Assembly: GCF_052060035.1 (NCBI RefSeq)
Contig: NZ_JBPOEA010000001.1
Coordinates: 496,001-560,000, forward strand
Direction: 5' to 3'
Origin: Fodinibius sp052060035
GTDB taxonomy: Bacteria; Bacteroidota; Rhodothermia; Balneolales; Balneolaceae
DNA length: 64,000 nt
Positions 43,932 through 53,927 of the stretch are shown piece by piece (within the stretch, counting starts at the first letter, position 1; each line of letters starts with the position of its first letter). The translations under genes and the position numbers were made by a program. The notes under the pieces were generated by a model. It saw only the letters and a program-made list of their open reading frames with translations. It was not told where the DNA came from and did not search any database.

Positions 43932-45407
43932 CTACTCTTCAAATCGGTTAATCAGTTCTACCGCATGAAATGCAGAAAGCGTAACCAGTGGTATTCCGCC
44001 TCCGGGATGTGTGCTCCCACCTACCAGATATAACCCTTTAACCGCCCGACTTTTATTTTTCGGACGCATAAAAGCGGCAAGTTTGCTGTTTGATGAAGTG
44101 CCGTAAATACTGCCTTTATTACTCCGATATTTTTGATAGAAGTCTTTAGGCGTAATGACATTAGAATATTCGATATGATCACTCAAATCGGTTAATCCCT
44201 GCTCTTGGAGTTTCTGTATGACCTTTTCTTTATACTGTTCTTTCTTGTTTGCCCAATCAATGTTATCACTTAAGTAGGGAGCATTGACCAGAATAAATAA
44301 ATTAGAACTATCTTCCGGAGCATCCTCCGGATTGGTATGAGAGGTATTGGCTATATAAATGGTGGGATCTTCTGGCATCACCTTGTCTTCAAAAATCTGC
44401 TTGAACTCCTGCTTATAATTCTGCGAAAAGAAAATGTTGTGATGGGTCAGCGCATTGTATGTTTTATCAATTCCCAGCAGAAGCACAAAGCCGGAACATG
44501 AGGGTTCTACATTGGCAACTTTTTTTCGTTTAAGGATGGAGATATCTTCTTTATCGACTAGGTTGAGATAGGTCTCAGAGGCATCTGAATTAGCTACTAT
44601 AATGTCAGCAGTATGGATATTGCCTTCAGCATCAGTAACTCCTTTGATATTGCTTTTTGCAGTGTTTATCTGCTTTATTTCGGTATCATATTGTATGGTT
44701 ACATTCTTACGTTTTGCAAGTGAAGTGAGAGCCTCAATAAGCGAGTACATGCCACCATCGAGATAATATCCGCCCATCGATAGTTCAACATGGGGAATGA
44801 CGTTGAGGGTGGCCGGAGCCTGATAAGGCGAAGAGCCGTTATAAGTCGTAAATCGCTTAAAAAATTGCTGCAACTCTTCTGATTTAAATTGTTTATCCAC
44901 CCGCTCGGATACGGTTCGAAAAGCATCAATTTTGAAGAAGTCCATTAAGTGAAGTTCGCTCAAATCAGAAAGGCCGTACAAAGGATTAAATAGAAAGGCG
45001 TCCTTGGTGCGTTCAAAAAGCTGCTCAGCATACGCTATAAACTCTTTATATGACTGAACATCATCCGGGGCAAATTGTTGAATTTGAGCAGTATTTAAAC
45101 TTGAATCCTGATAACAATCAAACTGAATTCCATTGGGATAAAAGTATCGGCAAATGGGATCTACCGGTTGAATATTCAGGTAATCATCTATTTTTACATC
45201 ACAATATTCAAACAGTTTTTCCAAGATAAACGGCATGGTAAGCAGGGAAGGGCCGGTGTCAAATCGGTAGCCGCCAGCTGATATCTGGTTAATTTTCCCG
45301 CCTGGCGAACTGTTCTTTTCTAAGATTGTAACCTCATGACCATTTTGTGCTAAGAGGCAAGAGGCTACAAGTCCACCGAGGCCCGCACCTATGATTTTAA
45401 TATCCAT
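43932..45407 (-). CDS. Phytoene desaturase-type FAD oxidoreductase (CrtI/CrtD family)
   Basis: 491 aa from the ATG at 45407 (a TTG lies 9 nt further upstream). The dinucleotide-binding motif is IIGAGLGGLVASCLLAQNGH, followed by LEKNSSPGGKINQ and FDTGPSLLTMP. The C-terminal FAD motif reads GLYLVGGSTHPGGGIP, the hallmark of carotenoid desaturases/isomerases. It probably introduces double bonds into a carotenoid backbone. No phytoene synthase or other crt gene lies in the window, so the exact step (CrtI, CrtD or CrtN-like) cannot be decided. Confidence 0.92.
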   Translation of the reverse strand: MDIKIIGAGLGGLVASCLLAQNGHEVTILEKNSSPGGKINQISAGGYRFDTGPSLLTMPFILEKLFEYCDVKIDDYLNIQPVDPICRYFYPNGIQFDCYQDSSLNTAQIQQFAPDDVQSYKEFIAYAEQLFERTKDAFLFNPLYGLSDLSELHLMDFFKIDAFRTVSERVDKQFKSEELQQFFKRFTTYNGSSPYQAPATLNVIPHVELSMGGYYLDGGMYSLIEALTSLAKRKNVTIQYDTEIKQINTAKSNIKGVTDAEGNIHTADIIVANSDASETYLNLVDKEDISILKRKKVANVEPSCSGFVLLLGIDKTYNALTHHNIFFSQNYKQEFKQIFEDKVMPEDPTIYIANTSHTNPEDAPEDSSNLFILVNAPYLSDNIDWANKKEQYKEKVIQKLQEQGLTDLSDHIEYSNVITPKDFYQKYRSNKGSIYGTSSNSKLAAFMRPKNKSRAVKGLYLVGGSTHPGGGIPLVTLSAFHAVELINRFEE

Positions 45408-45577
45408 ATCAATCAATTATAATAAGAATTCTAATGATAGTAACAATTAATTGATAATGGTGGGGCATTGGGTTTAACATTTTTTCACGTTTTTATCATG
45501 ATGAATATTTGTATCTGTATAATTGAAAATTATTTTATGAATTGTAATATGTTAAAACTGTATTAAACCACTTCGAT

Positions 45578-47086
45578 ATGCAATATTTTAAGAAACTACA
45601 TTACTTTTCTGCTACGCTTGTGTTTGTAGGATTCATAATGGGAGTGACTAATTCTACGGCAGGACAGTCGGTGAAGGCCCCTGTTGATACTTCTATTACA
45701 ACGCAGCATGAACAAACTATAAATGGCCAAGAGGTCAGATATACAGCAAAAGTAGGTAATCAACCGGTGCGAAATGATGATGGCGAACCGATTGCCACAT
45801 TATTTTATACGTACTATGAACGTACTGATGTAGATGATAATGAGCGAAGACCTCTCGTAATTTCATTTAATGGTGGACCCGGGTCGGCTTCAGTTTGGAT
45901 GCATATTGGTTATACAGGGCCCAAGAGGGTAAAAATTAGCGATGAAGGATTTCCCATACAGCCTTATGGGGTTGAAAATAATCCTCATTCCATACTTGAC
46001 GTAGCTGACATTATCTATGTAAATCCTGTTAATACTGGCTTTTCACGCATTTTGGACGAAGAAGTCGACCGGGAAAAGTTTTTTGGTGTTAATGCTGATA
46101 TCGAATATTTAGCTGACTGGATTGATACTTTTGTGTCGCGACATAATCGGTGGAGTTCGCCAAAATTTTTAATCGGCGAAAGTTATGGCACAACCCGTGT
46201 TTCCGGGCTGGCCAATGAACTGCAATCTTCACAATGGATGTTTTTAAATGGAGTTATACTGGTTTCCCCAACCGGACTTGGTATAGATCGTGATGGTCCG
46301 GTAGAGGATGCCTTAACACTGCCATATTTTACCGCAACAGCTTGGTATCATGAGGCCTTGCCTGATGAACTACAGCAGCAAGATTTGAGTGATATTTTGG
46401 GAGAGGTCGAAACCTATACCGTTGATACATATATTCCGGCGCTTACCCGTGGTGGAGCGATAAGCGATTCTCTCAAACAGCGCATAGCTGAAAAAGTATC
46501 TTATTATTCCGGAATTGATCAGGAAAAGATCTTGGATCGCAATTTACGTATGTCTACTTCATTTTTCTGGAAAGAGTTACTGCGGGATGAGAAAGAGCTT
46601 ACGGTGGGACGTTTGGATTCGCGCTATAGGGGCCAGGATAGAGAAAATGCTGGGAATCGGTATGATTATGATCCGGCCTTAACAGCTTGGAACCATGCGT
46701 TTACGCCCGCCATAAATGATTATTTGCGCAGTGATTTAGGATATACCACTGATTTACAGTACTGGATGTTTGGTCCGGTACATCCATGGGACCGCGACAG
46801 AAATAATACTGGAAACAACCTCCAATCGGCCATGGCTGAAAATCCGTATCTAAATGTATTGGTCCAGTCGGGTTATTACGATGGCGGTACTCCTTATTTT
46901 GATGCCAAGTACACAATCTGGAATATGGATCCAAGTGGCAAATTACAGGATCGTATCTCCTTTAAAGGATACCGGAGTGGACACATGATGTATTTACGAA
47001 AAGAAGATCTGCGTACTTCTAATGAAGATATCCGGCAATTTATTCGCCAATCCATACCAGAGGAGGGAACTCCTGCAAAATATTAG
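45578..47086 (+). CDS. Peptidase S10-like serine carboxypeptidase, secreted
   Basis: 502 aa with a signal peptide (MQYFKKLHYFSATLVFVGFI..., cleavage near TAGQS). Alpha/beta-hydrolase of the S10 type: oxyanion turn SFNGGPGSASVWMH, nucleophile Ser in LIGESYGTTR, catalytic Asp in SGYYDGGTPYFDAKY, His in YRSGHMMYL. Expected to be exported and to remove C-terminal residues from peptides. Single gene followed by a terminator shared with the convergent rlmD gene. Confidence 0.92.
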   Translation: MQYFKKLHYFSATLVFVGFIMGVTNSTAGQSVKAPVDTSITTQHEQTINGQEVRYTAKVGNQPVRNDDGEPIATLFYTYYERTDVDDNERRPLVISFNGGPGSASVWMHIGYTGPKRVKISDEGFPIQPYGVENNPHSILDVADIIYVNPVNTGFSRILDEEVDREKFFGVNADIEYLADWIDTFVSRHNRWSSPKFLIGESYGTTRVSGLANELQSSQWMFLNGVILVSPTGLGIDRDGPVEDALTLPYFTATAWYHEALPDELQQQDLSDILGEVETYTVDTYIPALTRGGAISDSLKQRIAEKVSYYSGIDQEKILDRNLRMSTSFFWKELLRDEKELTVGRLDSRYRGQDRENAGNRYDYDPALTAWNHAFTPAINDYLRSDLGYTTDLQYWMFGPVHPWDRDRNNTGNNLQSAMAENPYLNVLVQSGYYDGGTPYFDAKYTIWNMDPSGKLQDRISFKGYRSGHMMYLRKEDLRTSNEDIRQFIRQSIPEEGTPAKY

Positions 47087-47091
47087 GAAAT

Positions 47092-47125
47092 TAGCCTGAG
47101 GGTTCATCCTCAGGCAATATTGTTT
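47092..47125. terminator. Terminator between convergent genes
   Basis: GCCTGAGG (47094-47101) and CCTCAGGC (47108-47115), perfect 8-bp stem with six-base loop, then AATATTGTTTT on the plus strand. Confidence 0.78.
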
Positions 47126-48534
47126 TAATCCCTTAACCGAAGTTTGGCTACTGTTTCGATGTGATAGGTCTGGGGAAACATATCGACCGGTTGTACTTCT
47201 TGAATATCGTAAACCTTGCTTAATTCTTTTAAATCGCGGGCCATTGTTGAGCTATTACAGCTTACATAAACCAGTTTAGGAACTTTTAATTTCGTAAGGC
47301 GCTCAACTACATCGGGATGCATTCCGGCCCGTGGAGGATCGGTGATCAGGCAATCAGGGTTACCATATTTATCGGTGACCTCATTGGTAAAGACGTCTTT
47401 CATATCCCCTTGAATAAAAGAGACATTCGAAACGTTATTTTCTTTTGCATTCTTCTTGGCATTATTAATGGTTACTTCTTCTAATTCAATACCTGTCACA
47501 TGTTTACAGTGCCTACTTAGAAAAAGACTAAGGGTTCCTACTCCGCAGTACAGGTCATACAGTATGTCATCTTCACTAAGATCAGCAAATGATTTAGCAA
47601 CTTCATAGAGCTGTTCGGCCTGTGCGGTATTGGTTTGAAAAAAAGCATTGGCATCAATTGTAAAATGATAGGGTCCAATGTGGTCAGTGATATAGCCCGG
47701 CCCGTAAAGAACTTTTTCGTAACGCCCTTCGGCCGTGGGAGAACGGGTATCATTAACATTGTTCACAATCGTAGTAATTGCAGGAAATTGTTCCCGAAGA
47801 GCATGTGAAAGAGCCTCGACTACATCCTGATCATCTTTATAGGTTACTACATTCACCATCAGATCATCGGTATAATGCGCCTTGCGGATCACTAAATTCC
47901 GCATAAATCCTTCGTGATCAATACGGTTATAGGGCGCAATATCATATTCATTGCACCATGAGCGTACAAAATCAAGTATTTTGAAAGATATCGGGTCTTG
48001 TAGATGACATTCATTAAGGTTGAGGATCTTGTCAAAACGTCCGGGTGCGTGTAATCCTGCCGCAAAACAGCGGTCACTTACAAACTCATCGCGGTCGACT
48101 TCTTCTTGGCTTAGCCAACGCTTGTTGCCCATCGAATACTCCATCTTGTTGCGATAATAGAATTTATTATCGCAACCAATGGTAGGATTTACTTCAATAT
48201 CTTTCAAATCACCAATGCGATGCATGTGGTCTTCAACCTGATCACGCTTAAATTTTAGCTGATGATTGTAAGAAACGTGCTGCCAATTACAACCTCCACA
48301 ATTTTTAGCGTGCTGGCATTTAGGTTCAATACGATTGGGACCAGGTTCAATAACTTCGAGAAGTTTGGCTTCGCGATAACTCTTTTTCTTTTTGATGATT
48401 CGAGCCTTTACCCGATCGCCGGGAGCTGTATTGGGGACAAAAATCGCTAATCCATCAATTTTACCGATCCCTTTACCTTTATAGGCTGCTGAATCAATGG
48501 TAAGCTCGACGTCGTCACCTTTCTTAATAGCCAT
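47125..48534 (-). CDS. rlmD: 23S rRNA (uracil-C5)-methyltransferase, RlmD/RumA family
   Basis: 469 aa. An N-terminal TRAM domain (about 1-65) is followed by iron-sulfur cysteines (CQHAKNCGGCNWQHV), a central RNA-binding region, and the SAM domain (LYDLYCGVGTLSLFLSRHC, DPPRAGMHP). The catalytic Cys is in YVSCNSSTMARDL, which forms the covalent adduct with uracil. The family also contains tRNA U54 enzymes; RlmD is the usual call for this layout but position specificity is inferred. It lies 19 bp downstream of the cyclic-nucleotide-binding protein gene. Confidence 0.92.
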   Translation of the reverse strand: MAIKKGDDVELTIDSAAYKGKGIGKIDGLAIFVPNTAPGDRVKARIIKKKKSYREAKLLEVIEPGPNRIEPKCQHAKNCGGCNWQHVSYNHQLKFKRDQVEDHMHRIGDLKDIEVNPTIGCDNKFYYRNKMEYSMGNKRWLSQEEVDRDEFVSDRCFAAGLHAPGRFDKILNLNECHLQDPISFKILDFVRSWCNEYDIAPYNRIDHEGFMRNLVIRKAHYTDDLMVNVVTYKDDQDVVEALSHALREQFPAITTIVNNVNDTRSPTAEGRYEKVLYGPGYITDHIGPYHFTIDANAFFQTNTAQAEQLYEVAKSFADLSEDDILYDLYCGVGTLSLFLSRHCKHVTGIELEEVTINNAKKNAKENNVSNVSFIQGDMKDVFTNEVTDKYGNPDCLITDPPRAGMHPDVVERLTKLKVPKLVYVSCNSSTMARDLKELSKVYDIQEVQPVDMFPQTYHIETVAKLRLRD

Positions 48535-48553
48535 GTAATCTTATTAGTTAGTT

Positions 48554-49069
48554 CTATTCTTTTTCTGCTTCCATATAAGTCTGGAATTGTAGTGAAAATG
48601 CGCGTTCGGCCGTACTTGCCTTCTTGAGTTCTTTGGTAGTTATTTCAAGTTGTTTCATCGCAATCATGGCCAGCGTTTCCATAAACTTTACCGCAATGGT
48701 AGGGTGTCGTTTTTTGAGCGTTTCAAAATCCGGCTTAAAAAAACCAAGCAGGGTACAGTCAGTGATACACTTCGCACTTGAAATTCGACGTAGTTCATAT
48801 CCAATTGAGAGAGCGCCAAAGCTTTCGGGTGATTCAATGACATAGCTGTGGGTTTTCTGATCTTCGACTCCGGGCTCAGGTTCTACAATAAGCTCTACTT
48901 TACCATCCTCTATAAAGTACATTCCTGTACCGGGGTCGCCTTGATAATAGATATGTTCGTCCTCTTTGTATTGGCGGCGATGGCAATACTGTAAAAATTC
49001 TGAGCGTTCCAGCATGGACAAGTTTTTTAAAAAACGAGATTCGAATATAAGATCACTCTTTTTTTTCAT
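48554..49069 (-). CDS. Cyclic nucleotide-binding domain protein without DNA-binding domain
   Basis: About 171 aa from the ATG at 49069; an upstream ATG at 49096 is also possible. One CRP-like cNMP-binding domain (about 15-130: LKNLSMLERSEFLQYCHRRQ, YYQGDPGTGMYFIEDGKVEL, FGALSIGYELRRISSAKC), then a long helix. No helix-turn-helix follows, so it is not a CRP transcription factor. In the phosphate-binding cassette FGALSIGYELRRISS the canonical Arg-Ser/Thr arrangement is only loosely kept, so ligand binding is uncertain. Confidence 0.85.
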   Translation of the reverse strand: MKKKSDLIFESRFLKNLSMLERSEFLQYCHRRQYKEDEHIYYQGDPGTGMYFIEDGKVELIVEPEPGVEDQKTHSYVIESPESFGALSIGYELRRISSAKCITDCTLLGFFKPDFETLKKRHPTIAVKFMETLAMIAMKQLEITTKELKKASTAERAFSLQFQTYMEAEKE

Positions 49070-49173
49070 GTTGCTGAATGTATTGGAGCCGAACATATTG
49101 CAAAGAAGTTAGTTACAAATTTGATTGCCTGTAATCTACTAACCAAAGGGGATGGTACCAATTGGTGGTATTG

Positions 49174-51594
49174 CTAAAAAGAATGACCGATACCGAAGCT
49201 AAAATAAGGCTTACTATCATTAAACCATCCTCTTTGTAAATTGTGGATTCGGAATGCAAAATCAAATCTAATAATTACATACTCCCAATCCAATCGCAGT
49301 CCCAAGCCCGATCCCACTGCTATTTGTTTGTAAAATTCGTCAAAACGGAACCTGCCTAACTCAAGCAATTGCTGTCGTTGGGTTTCTGAAATTTGTTGAG
49401 GATCCTGTAAATTTGAAGTAGATAATTCTGTACGAGGACCATACCAAACGTTGCCAGCATCGGCGAAGAAAGCTGCAATCCAATTCGCCGATAAGAAATT
49501 ACCAATAACTTGTTGCCGTAACTCAACCTGTGACATTAATTTTATTTGCCCGCCGTTAATGGTGACATCATCCAGTGGTATGCCGCCCGGCCCCAAGCTA
49601 TAAATATCCCAACCTCTAATATCATTAGCACCACCAGCATAAAATCGTTGATTTAATGGGATCGTAGTGCTTTCTCCGTAGGGTAGGGCTAAGCCTAAAA
49701 ATCCACGATAACCAAAAACAGCATCATCTGATAGAGGAATATATCGCCGGTAATCAGCAGTCCCTTTGGCAAATCTGCTGTAGGCCAAACTATTCTGGCT
49801 ACCCGGGATAATAGCCGGCAAATTACCTTCAAGCGTGTCGGGAGTTATGATAAAACGATCTGTCAAATAGGGAATGTTTCCCCCGGTAGCAATAGAATAT
49901 TCGCTAAAATAACCGCGATCTCTTTTGATTAAATCTGTTCTCTGACTGCGAAATGTATATCTGATTATAGATGATACCTGCGGCCGGAAATCTTCAAGCA
50001 CCTGTTGAAGCTGGAAGGAGTTTTCTCCGAAGCGATTTTCTAAGGCATTTTGAAATTCAGGCGAAGGATCGGTATCAAGCAGATCAAGCTCAATAAGATC
50101 TAAAAAGCTGGAATACCGTTGATTATGTTGTACTTCGTAGCGAAGGTTAAATCGAATATCGGAGTTGATATCGAAAAGAAGTTGATTGGATCGGGTAAAG
50201 GAAAGAGAGTACCGTGTACGGCCGTTTGAGAAGAAAATATTTTTATCAAGTGAAGCAAAAGGGAAAATTAAGCGAGGTAGAGAATATTCGGCCCGGGTTT
50301 CGAAGCTTTGGAAGAATCGGCCGTCGTATGATTTAGAGCTTGTATCTGCATCAGAGGCAATGTCGCGCACAGTTTGTGAACGCACATATTCAAAGCTCCC
50401 GTTAACTCCAATTTGAAAGTTTTCAGCTTTTCCGAAAAGGTTATTATTGGTATATGTGATACCTGCCCCAGAGCCAAATCCGTAGCGCTTCATGCCAAAG
50501 AGGTTAAGGTTTACCGAATGCCTGGGCAGGGTTTGTAAAGAAAACATGACGGGAATTTCGTCTTTGGAATAATCGGGCAATGAACCGTCTTCACTTAATC
50601 CGAATTGGCGTATGTTGAGCATCCCAAGATTCTGAAATTCATTAACCGTGCGTAAATAAAGTGATTGATCAAACACATCGCCCGGCTTAAATAAAATTTG
50701 ATTGGTTAATAACTGAAATTTTGTCTGGGCTGCGGCTCCCTTTTCGAGAAAAATAGATTTGTTGTTGATGGTAAAGGGGGCGCTCCGCAAAGTATCGCGC
50801 TGATTATAATTTAAGCTATCACCCGGTCCGCTAAGGCTAATATAGAGATCTCCAAACCGATATTTCTTTCCTGCATTGATAGTAAAGAGGGCGTCCAGTT
50901 GCTTGGAATTGGCGGTATCTCTTTTTACCAGCAAATTTACCGAGTCGCGCTGGGCAGAGGCGAACCCATTATTTTTTAAAAAATTGATAATTCTATTGCG
51001 TTCTACATTAAGTTGGTTTTCGGAATATCGCTGGTTGACAATAAAGGTAGAGTCGTTTAACTGATCCTTGGTAAGAGGACTATCATGTAAAAACCGAGTT
51101 ATTTTTTTCGGATTATCAAATTCTGGAAGTCCGGTATAAGCTAATGTGTTAATGGAAAAGGCGGGCCCTTCATCAATCAAAAAAGAAACTTCAACTCGAT
51201 CTTTCTTAAATTCAACGATATTTGTATCGACGGAAGCTTCTAAAAAGCCGACCGTCTTGTAATATTGTTTGATGCGCTCTATATCGTTGGCTACCGTAGC
51301 ACGATTTAGATAGGAGGGCGGTTCCCCTAAACTTTTTGTGAGTTGCCAAATAAAATACCATGGAGTAAATCGCGGTATTCCTAAAAACTCACGGTTTGTT
51401 TGGGTTCGTATTAATGTTTTGAGGGTATTGTCCTTAACATTGTCGTTGCCTACAAAGCGAACAATGCGCACAACCTTGTTAGTGGTATCACTTTCAAGAG
51501 CTAAGTTTTGAGATATACCTTCCTCACTACAGAGCAGTAAAAACCCACTGATGAGTAGAGAAATTATTAGAGAGCGCAAGAAAACACCTTTCAA
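49174..51594 (-). CDS. BamA/TamA-family outer-membrane protein
   Basis: Omp85-superfamily protein: N-terminal signal, POTRA-like repeats (about 30-320, RIVRFVGNDNVKDNTLKTLI and IERIKQYYKTVGFLEASVDT), then a 16-strand-type barrel ending FSFGIGHSF with terminal aromatic residue. The frame is open to 51651, but that ATG lies inside the terminator of the upstream gene; the TTG at 51594 yields a clean signal peptide (MKGVFLRSLIISLLISGFLL) and is preferred. RFYAGGANDIRGWDIYSLGP is the family's inner-barrel VRGF/Y-like motif. A second Omp85 copy besides BamA is typical in this group, so TamA-like or a surface-protein factor is possible. Confidence 0.9.
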   Translation of the reverse strand: MKGVFLRSLIISLLISGFLLLCSEEGISQNLALESDTTNKVVRIVRFVGNDNVKDNTLKTLIRTQTNREFLGIPRFTPWYFIWQLTKSLGEPPSYLNRATVANDIERIKQYYKTVGFLEASVDTNIVEFKKDRVEVSFLIDEGPAFSINTLAYTGLPEFDNPKKITRFLHDSPLTKDQLNDSTFIVNQRYSENQLNVERNRIINFLKNNGFASAQRDSVNLLVKRDTANSKQLDALFTINAGKKYRFGDLYISLSGPGDSLNYNQRDTLRSAPFTINNKSIFLEKGAAAQTKFQLLTNQILFKPGDVFDQSLYLRTVNEFQNLGMLNIRQFGLSEDGSLPDYSKDEIPVMFSLQTLPRHSVNLNLFGMKRYGFGSGAGITYTNNNLFGKAENFQIGVNGSFEYVRSQTVRDIASDADTSSKSYDGRFFQSFETRAEYSLPRLIFPFASLDKNIFFSNGRTRYSLSFTRSNQLLFDINSDIRFNLRYEVQHNQRYSSFLDLIELDLLDTDPSPEFQNALENRFGENSFQLQQVLEDFRPQVSSIIRYTFRSQRTDLIKRDRGYFSEYSIATGGNIPYLTDRFIITPDTLEGNLPAIIPGSQNSLAYSRFAKGTADYRRYIPLSDDAVFGYRGFLGLALPYGESTTIPLNQRFYAGGANDIRGWDIYSLGPGGIPLDDVTINGGQIKLMSQVELRQQVIGNFLSANWIAAFFADAGNVWYGPRTELSTSNLQDPQQISETQRQQLLELGRFRFDEFYKQIAVGSGLGLRLDWEYVIIRFDFAFRIHNLQRGWFNDSKPYFSFGIGHSF

Positions 51595-51618
51595 GAAATT
51601 TGAGAGCTTATGATATTC

Positions 51619-51655
51619 AAAAAAAACGGTTGCATGAAAGAAATCATGCAACCGT
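51619..51655 (-). terminator. Rho-independent terminator of the DUF2795 gene
   Basis: ACGGTTGCATGA (51626-51637) and TCATGCAACCGT (51644-51655) form a perfect 12-bp stem; read on the minus strand it is followed by seven T (51625 to 51619). Confidence 0.88.
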
Positions 51656-51684
51656 AAAAATATACGTTCTTTTCAGATCAATTT

Positions 51685-51939
51685 TTAAACATCATCATAA
51701 TCAAAGCCTTCATCATCTTCATTATGAAAGAAATCCTCTTTCCCAATGTAATCGGGCCAAATATCCTCTATCCCTTCATAGACGACATCTTCGCCTTGTT
51801 CAATCTCTTCAAGTTCATATAAGTTATCGAGCACCTGCTGAGGACTTCCATTGCGTTCGGCCCACTCAATAAGTTCATCTCGCGTTGCTGGGAAGGGTGC
51901 TTCATCTAAAACGGCTGCTAATTCAACAGTCCAAATCAT
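51685..51939 (-). CDS. DUF2795 protein
   Basis: 84-aa acidic protein. The N-terminal about 60 residues (VLDEAPFPATRDELIEWAER, VLDNLYELEE) match the small helical DUF2795 fold; the tail is very rich in Asp/Glu. Function unknown. Single gene with its own terminator. Confidence 0.82.
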   Translation of the reverse strand: MIWTVELAAVLDEAPFPATRDELIEWAERNGSPQQVLDNLYELEEIEQGEDVVYEGIEDIWPDYIGKEDFFHNEDDEGFDYDDV

Positions 51940-52131
51940 AAAATATAGTTCAGTTTTGATTTTTAAATTTCAAGTAAATTTTATTCACCTATAAAAAGGT
52001 TTGACACATTAAATTCAAGTCAATTTTTAAGGAAAATGCAATTATTTTTTCCTTTTTATGACTCAAAGGTCTAATAAAAAATTGTTATCTTCCTGAGTCA
52101 CAATTATAAACTTTAAATAAAGGCATTTATT

Positions 52132-52350
52132 ATGGGAAGTTTCGGCGGAATGGAGATTTTGATTATTGGCCTGGCTATACTCCTTTTCTTTGGTGCCAAA
52201 CGAATTCCTGAATTGGCCCGTGGTCTTGGACAGGGGATGAAGGAATTCAAGAAAGCATCAAACGAAATAAAAAAAGAGCTGGAAGAAGGACAAAAAGAAG
52301 GTTTTGACTCCGGCACTAAATCTGAAGAAAAAGAACAGCAGAAGCAGTAA
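52132..52350 (+). CDS. tatA: Twin-arginine translocase subunit TatA/TatE
   Basis: 72 aa: a short N-terminal region MGSFGGMEILIIGLAILLFF with the single membrane helix, then FGAKRIPELARGLGQGMKEF, the amphipathic helix conserved in TatA, and a charged tail. Pore-forming subunit for export of folded proteins. TatB/TatC are not in the window. The gatA start lies 26 bp after its stop. Confidence 0.95.
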   Translation: MGSFGGMEILIIGLAILLFFGAKRIPELARGLGQGMKEFKKASNEIKKELEEGQKEGFDSGTKSEEKEQQKQ

Positions 52351-52376
52351 GGTTAACCAAATCCATTGCTAATCCA

Positions 52377-53909
52377 TTGAGTTTTACAAATTTTACCCAG
52401 ATTCAACAATCACTTGAATCTGGTGATATTTCACTTTCTGATATTGTACAGTCCTACATCGATAATATTGAACAGAATAATGATGAAATTAATGCGGTAG
52501 TTAGTATCGACAAAGAAAATGCTCTTGAACGAGCTGATGAGATCCAGCAGCGCATTGATGATGGTTCAGCCGGTAAATTGGCAGGGATGGTAATCGGAGT
52601 GAAAGACCTCATCTGTGAAAAGGGAAAACAAACAACATGTGCATCAAATATCCTTTCTGATTTTGAAAGCGTATACGATGCAACGGTTATTAAACGCTTG
52701 CGAAGTGAAGATGCTATTCTTTTGGGACGCTTAAATATGGATGAATTTGCCATGGGATCATCCAATGAAAATTCTATTTATGGTCCTGCAAAAAATCCCC
52801 ATGATACCTCTAAAGTACCGGGTGGTTCTTCGGGAGGCAGTGCTGCTGCGGTAGCAGCCAATTATTGTACAGCCTCCCTCGGTTCTGATACTGGTGGGTC
52901 TATTCGTCAACCGGCTTCTTATTGTGGTGTTGTGGGCTTAAAACCTACCTATGGACGAGTTTCGCGGCATGGTTTGGTGGCTTTTGCTTCTTCATTTGAT
53001 TGTATTGGGCCATTGACAAATTCCGTTGATGATGCTGCTCGTATCTTAGAAACGATTGCAGGTCCAGATCCCAATGATAATACCTCATCAAGCCGTACGG
53101 TACCCAATTACACCAAATATACTGAAGACCCGGATTCCAATATCAAAATTGGTGTGCCCGAGGAATATTTTGGTGAGGGACTGGATGATGAAATCCGAGA
53201 GGGTATCCAAAATAAGCTGAATGAACTGGAACAGTCGGGCGCTGAACTGGTTCCTATTCATCTGCCTCACATGAAATATAGCATTGCCACATACTATATT
53301 TTAGCTACTGCCGAGGCTTCCAGTAACCTGGCTCGGTATGATGGCATCCGCTATGGCCATCGAGCCGATATTGAAGATGTGGAACAAGATCTTAAAGAAG
53401 AACAAGAAGCATTAGAAGAGCAGATTAAGCAGGCAAAGGGAGATGCTAAGCAAGAGTTGGTTGACCAACTTAATGATATGGATTCTTCGCTAATCAGGTT
53501 GTATAAGAAAAGTCGAACCGAGGGATTTGGTCCCGAAGTTAAGCGCAGAATTATGTTGGGTACGTATGTGCTTAGTGCCGGTTATTATGATGCCTATTAC
53601 GCGAAAGCGCAGAAGGTTCGTCGTTTGATCAAGCAGGATTTTACCGAAGCTTTTGAAAAAGTCGATGTCATTGTATCTCCTACGGCGCCAACCACTGCCT
53701 TTGATCTCGATTCCAATCAGGATAATCCTGTGCAGATGTATCTCAATGATGTTTATACCACTTCAGCCAATTTAGCCGGTATTTGCGGCATTAATGTGCC
53801 CACAGGTACCCACTCCAATGGTTTGCCGTATGGCATGCAATTGATGGCCGGTGCATTTAAAGAGGGTACATTGTTTAATGCAGCTAAACTTGTTGAACAG
53901 TTAGATTAA
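52377..53909 (+). CDS. gatA: Asp-tRNA(Asn)/Glu-tRNA(Gln) amidotransferase subunit A
   Basis: Amidase-signature enzyme that releases ammonia from glutamine for transamidation of mischarged tRNA. 510 aa. Catalytic Lys in VIGVKDLICEKG, cis-Ser in VPGGSSGGSAAAVAA, nucleophile Ser in GSDTGGSIRQPASYCG. A GatA-specific C-terminal region (KRRIMLGTYVLSAGYYDAYY) is present. The start is a TTG at 52377; no ATG stands before the conserved N-terminus. A charged coiled-coil insertion at about residues 325-365 (EEQEALEEQIKQAKGDAKQE) is longer than usual. GatB and GatC must be elsewhere. Confidence 0.94.
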   Translation: MSFTNFTQIQQSLESGDISLSDIVQSYIDNIEQNNDEINAVVSIDKENALERADEIQQRIDDGSAGKLAGMVIGVKDLICEKGKQTTCASNILSDFESVYDATVIKRLRSEDAILLGRLNMDEFAMGSSNENSIYGPAKNPHDTSKVPGGSSGGSAAAVAANYCTASLGSDTGGSIRQPASYCGVVGLKPTYGRVSRHGLVAFASSFDCIGPLTNSVDDAARILETIAGPDPNDNTSSSRTVPNYTKYTEDPDSNIKIGVPEEYFGEGLDDEIREGIQNKLNELEQSGAELVPIHLPHMKYSIATYYILATAEASSNLARYDGIRYGHRADIEDVEQDLKEEQEALEEQIKQAKGDAKQELVDQLNDMDSSLIRLYKKSRTEGFGPEVKRRIMLGTYVLSAGYYDAYYAKAQKVRRLIKQDFTEAFEKVDVIVSPTAPTTAFDLDSNQDNPVQMYLNDVYTTSANLAGICGINVPTGTHSNGLPYGMQLMAGAFKEGTLFNAAKLVEQLD

Positions 53910-53927
53910 TTTTTAAATACAGTTTTT

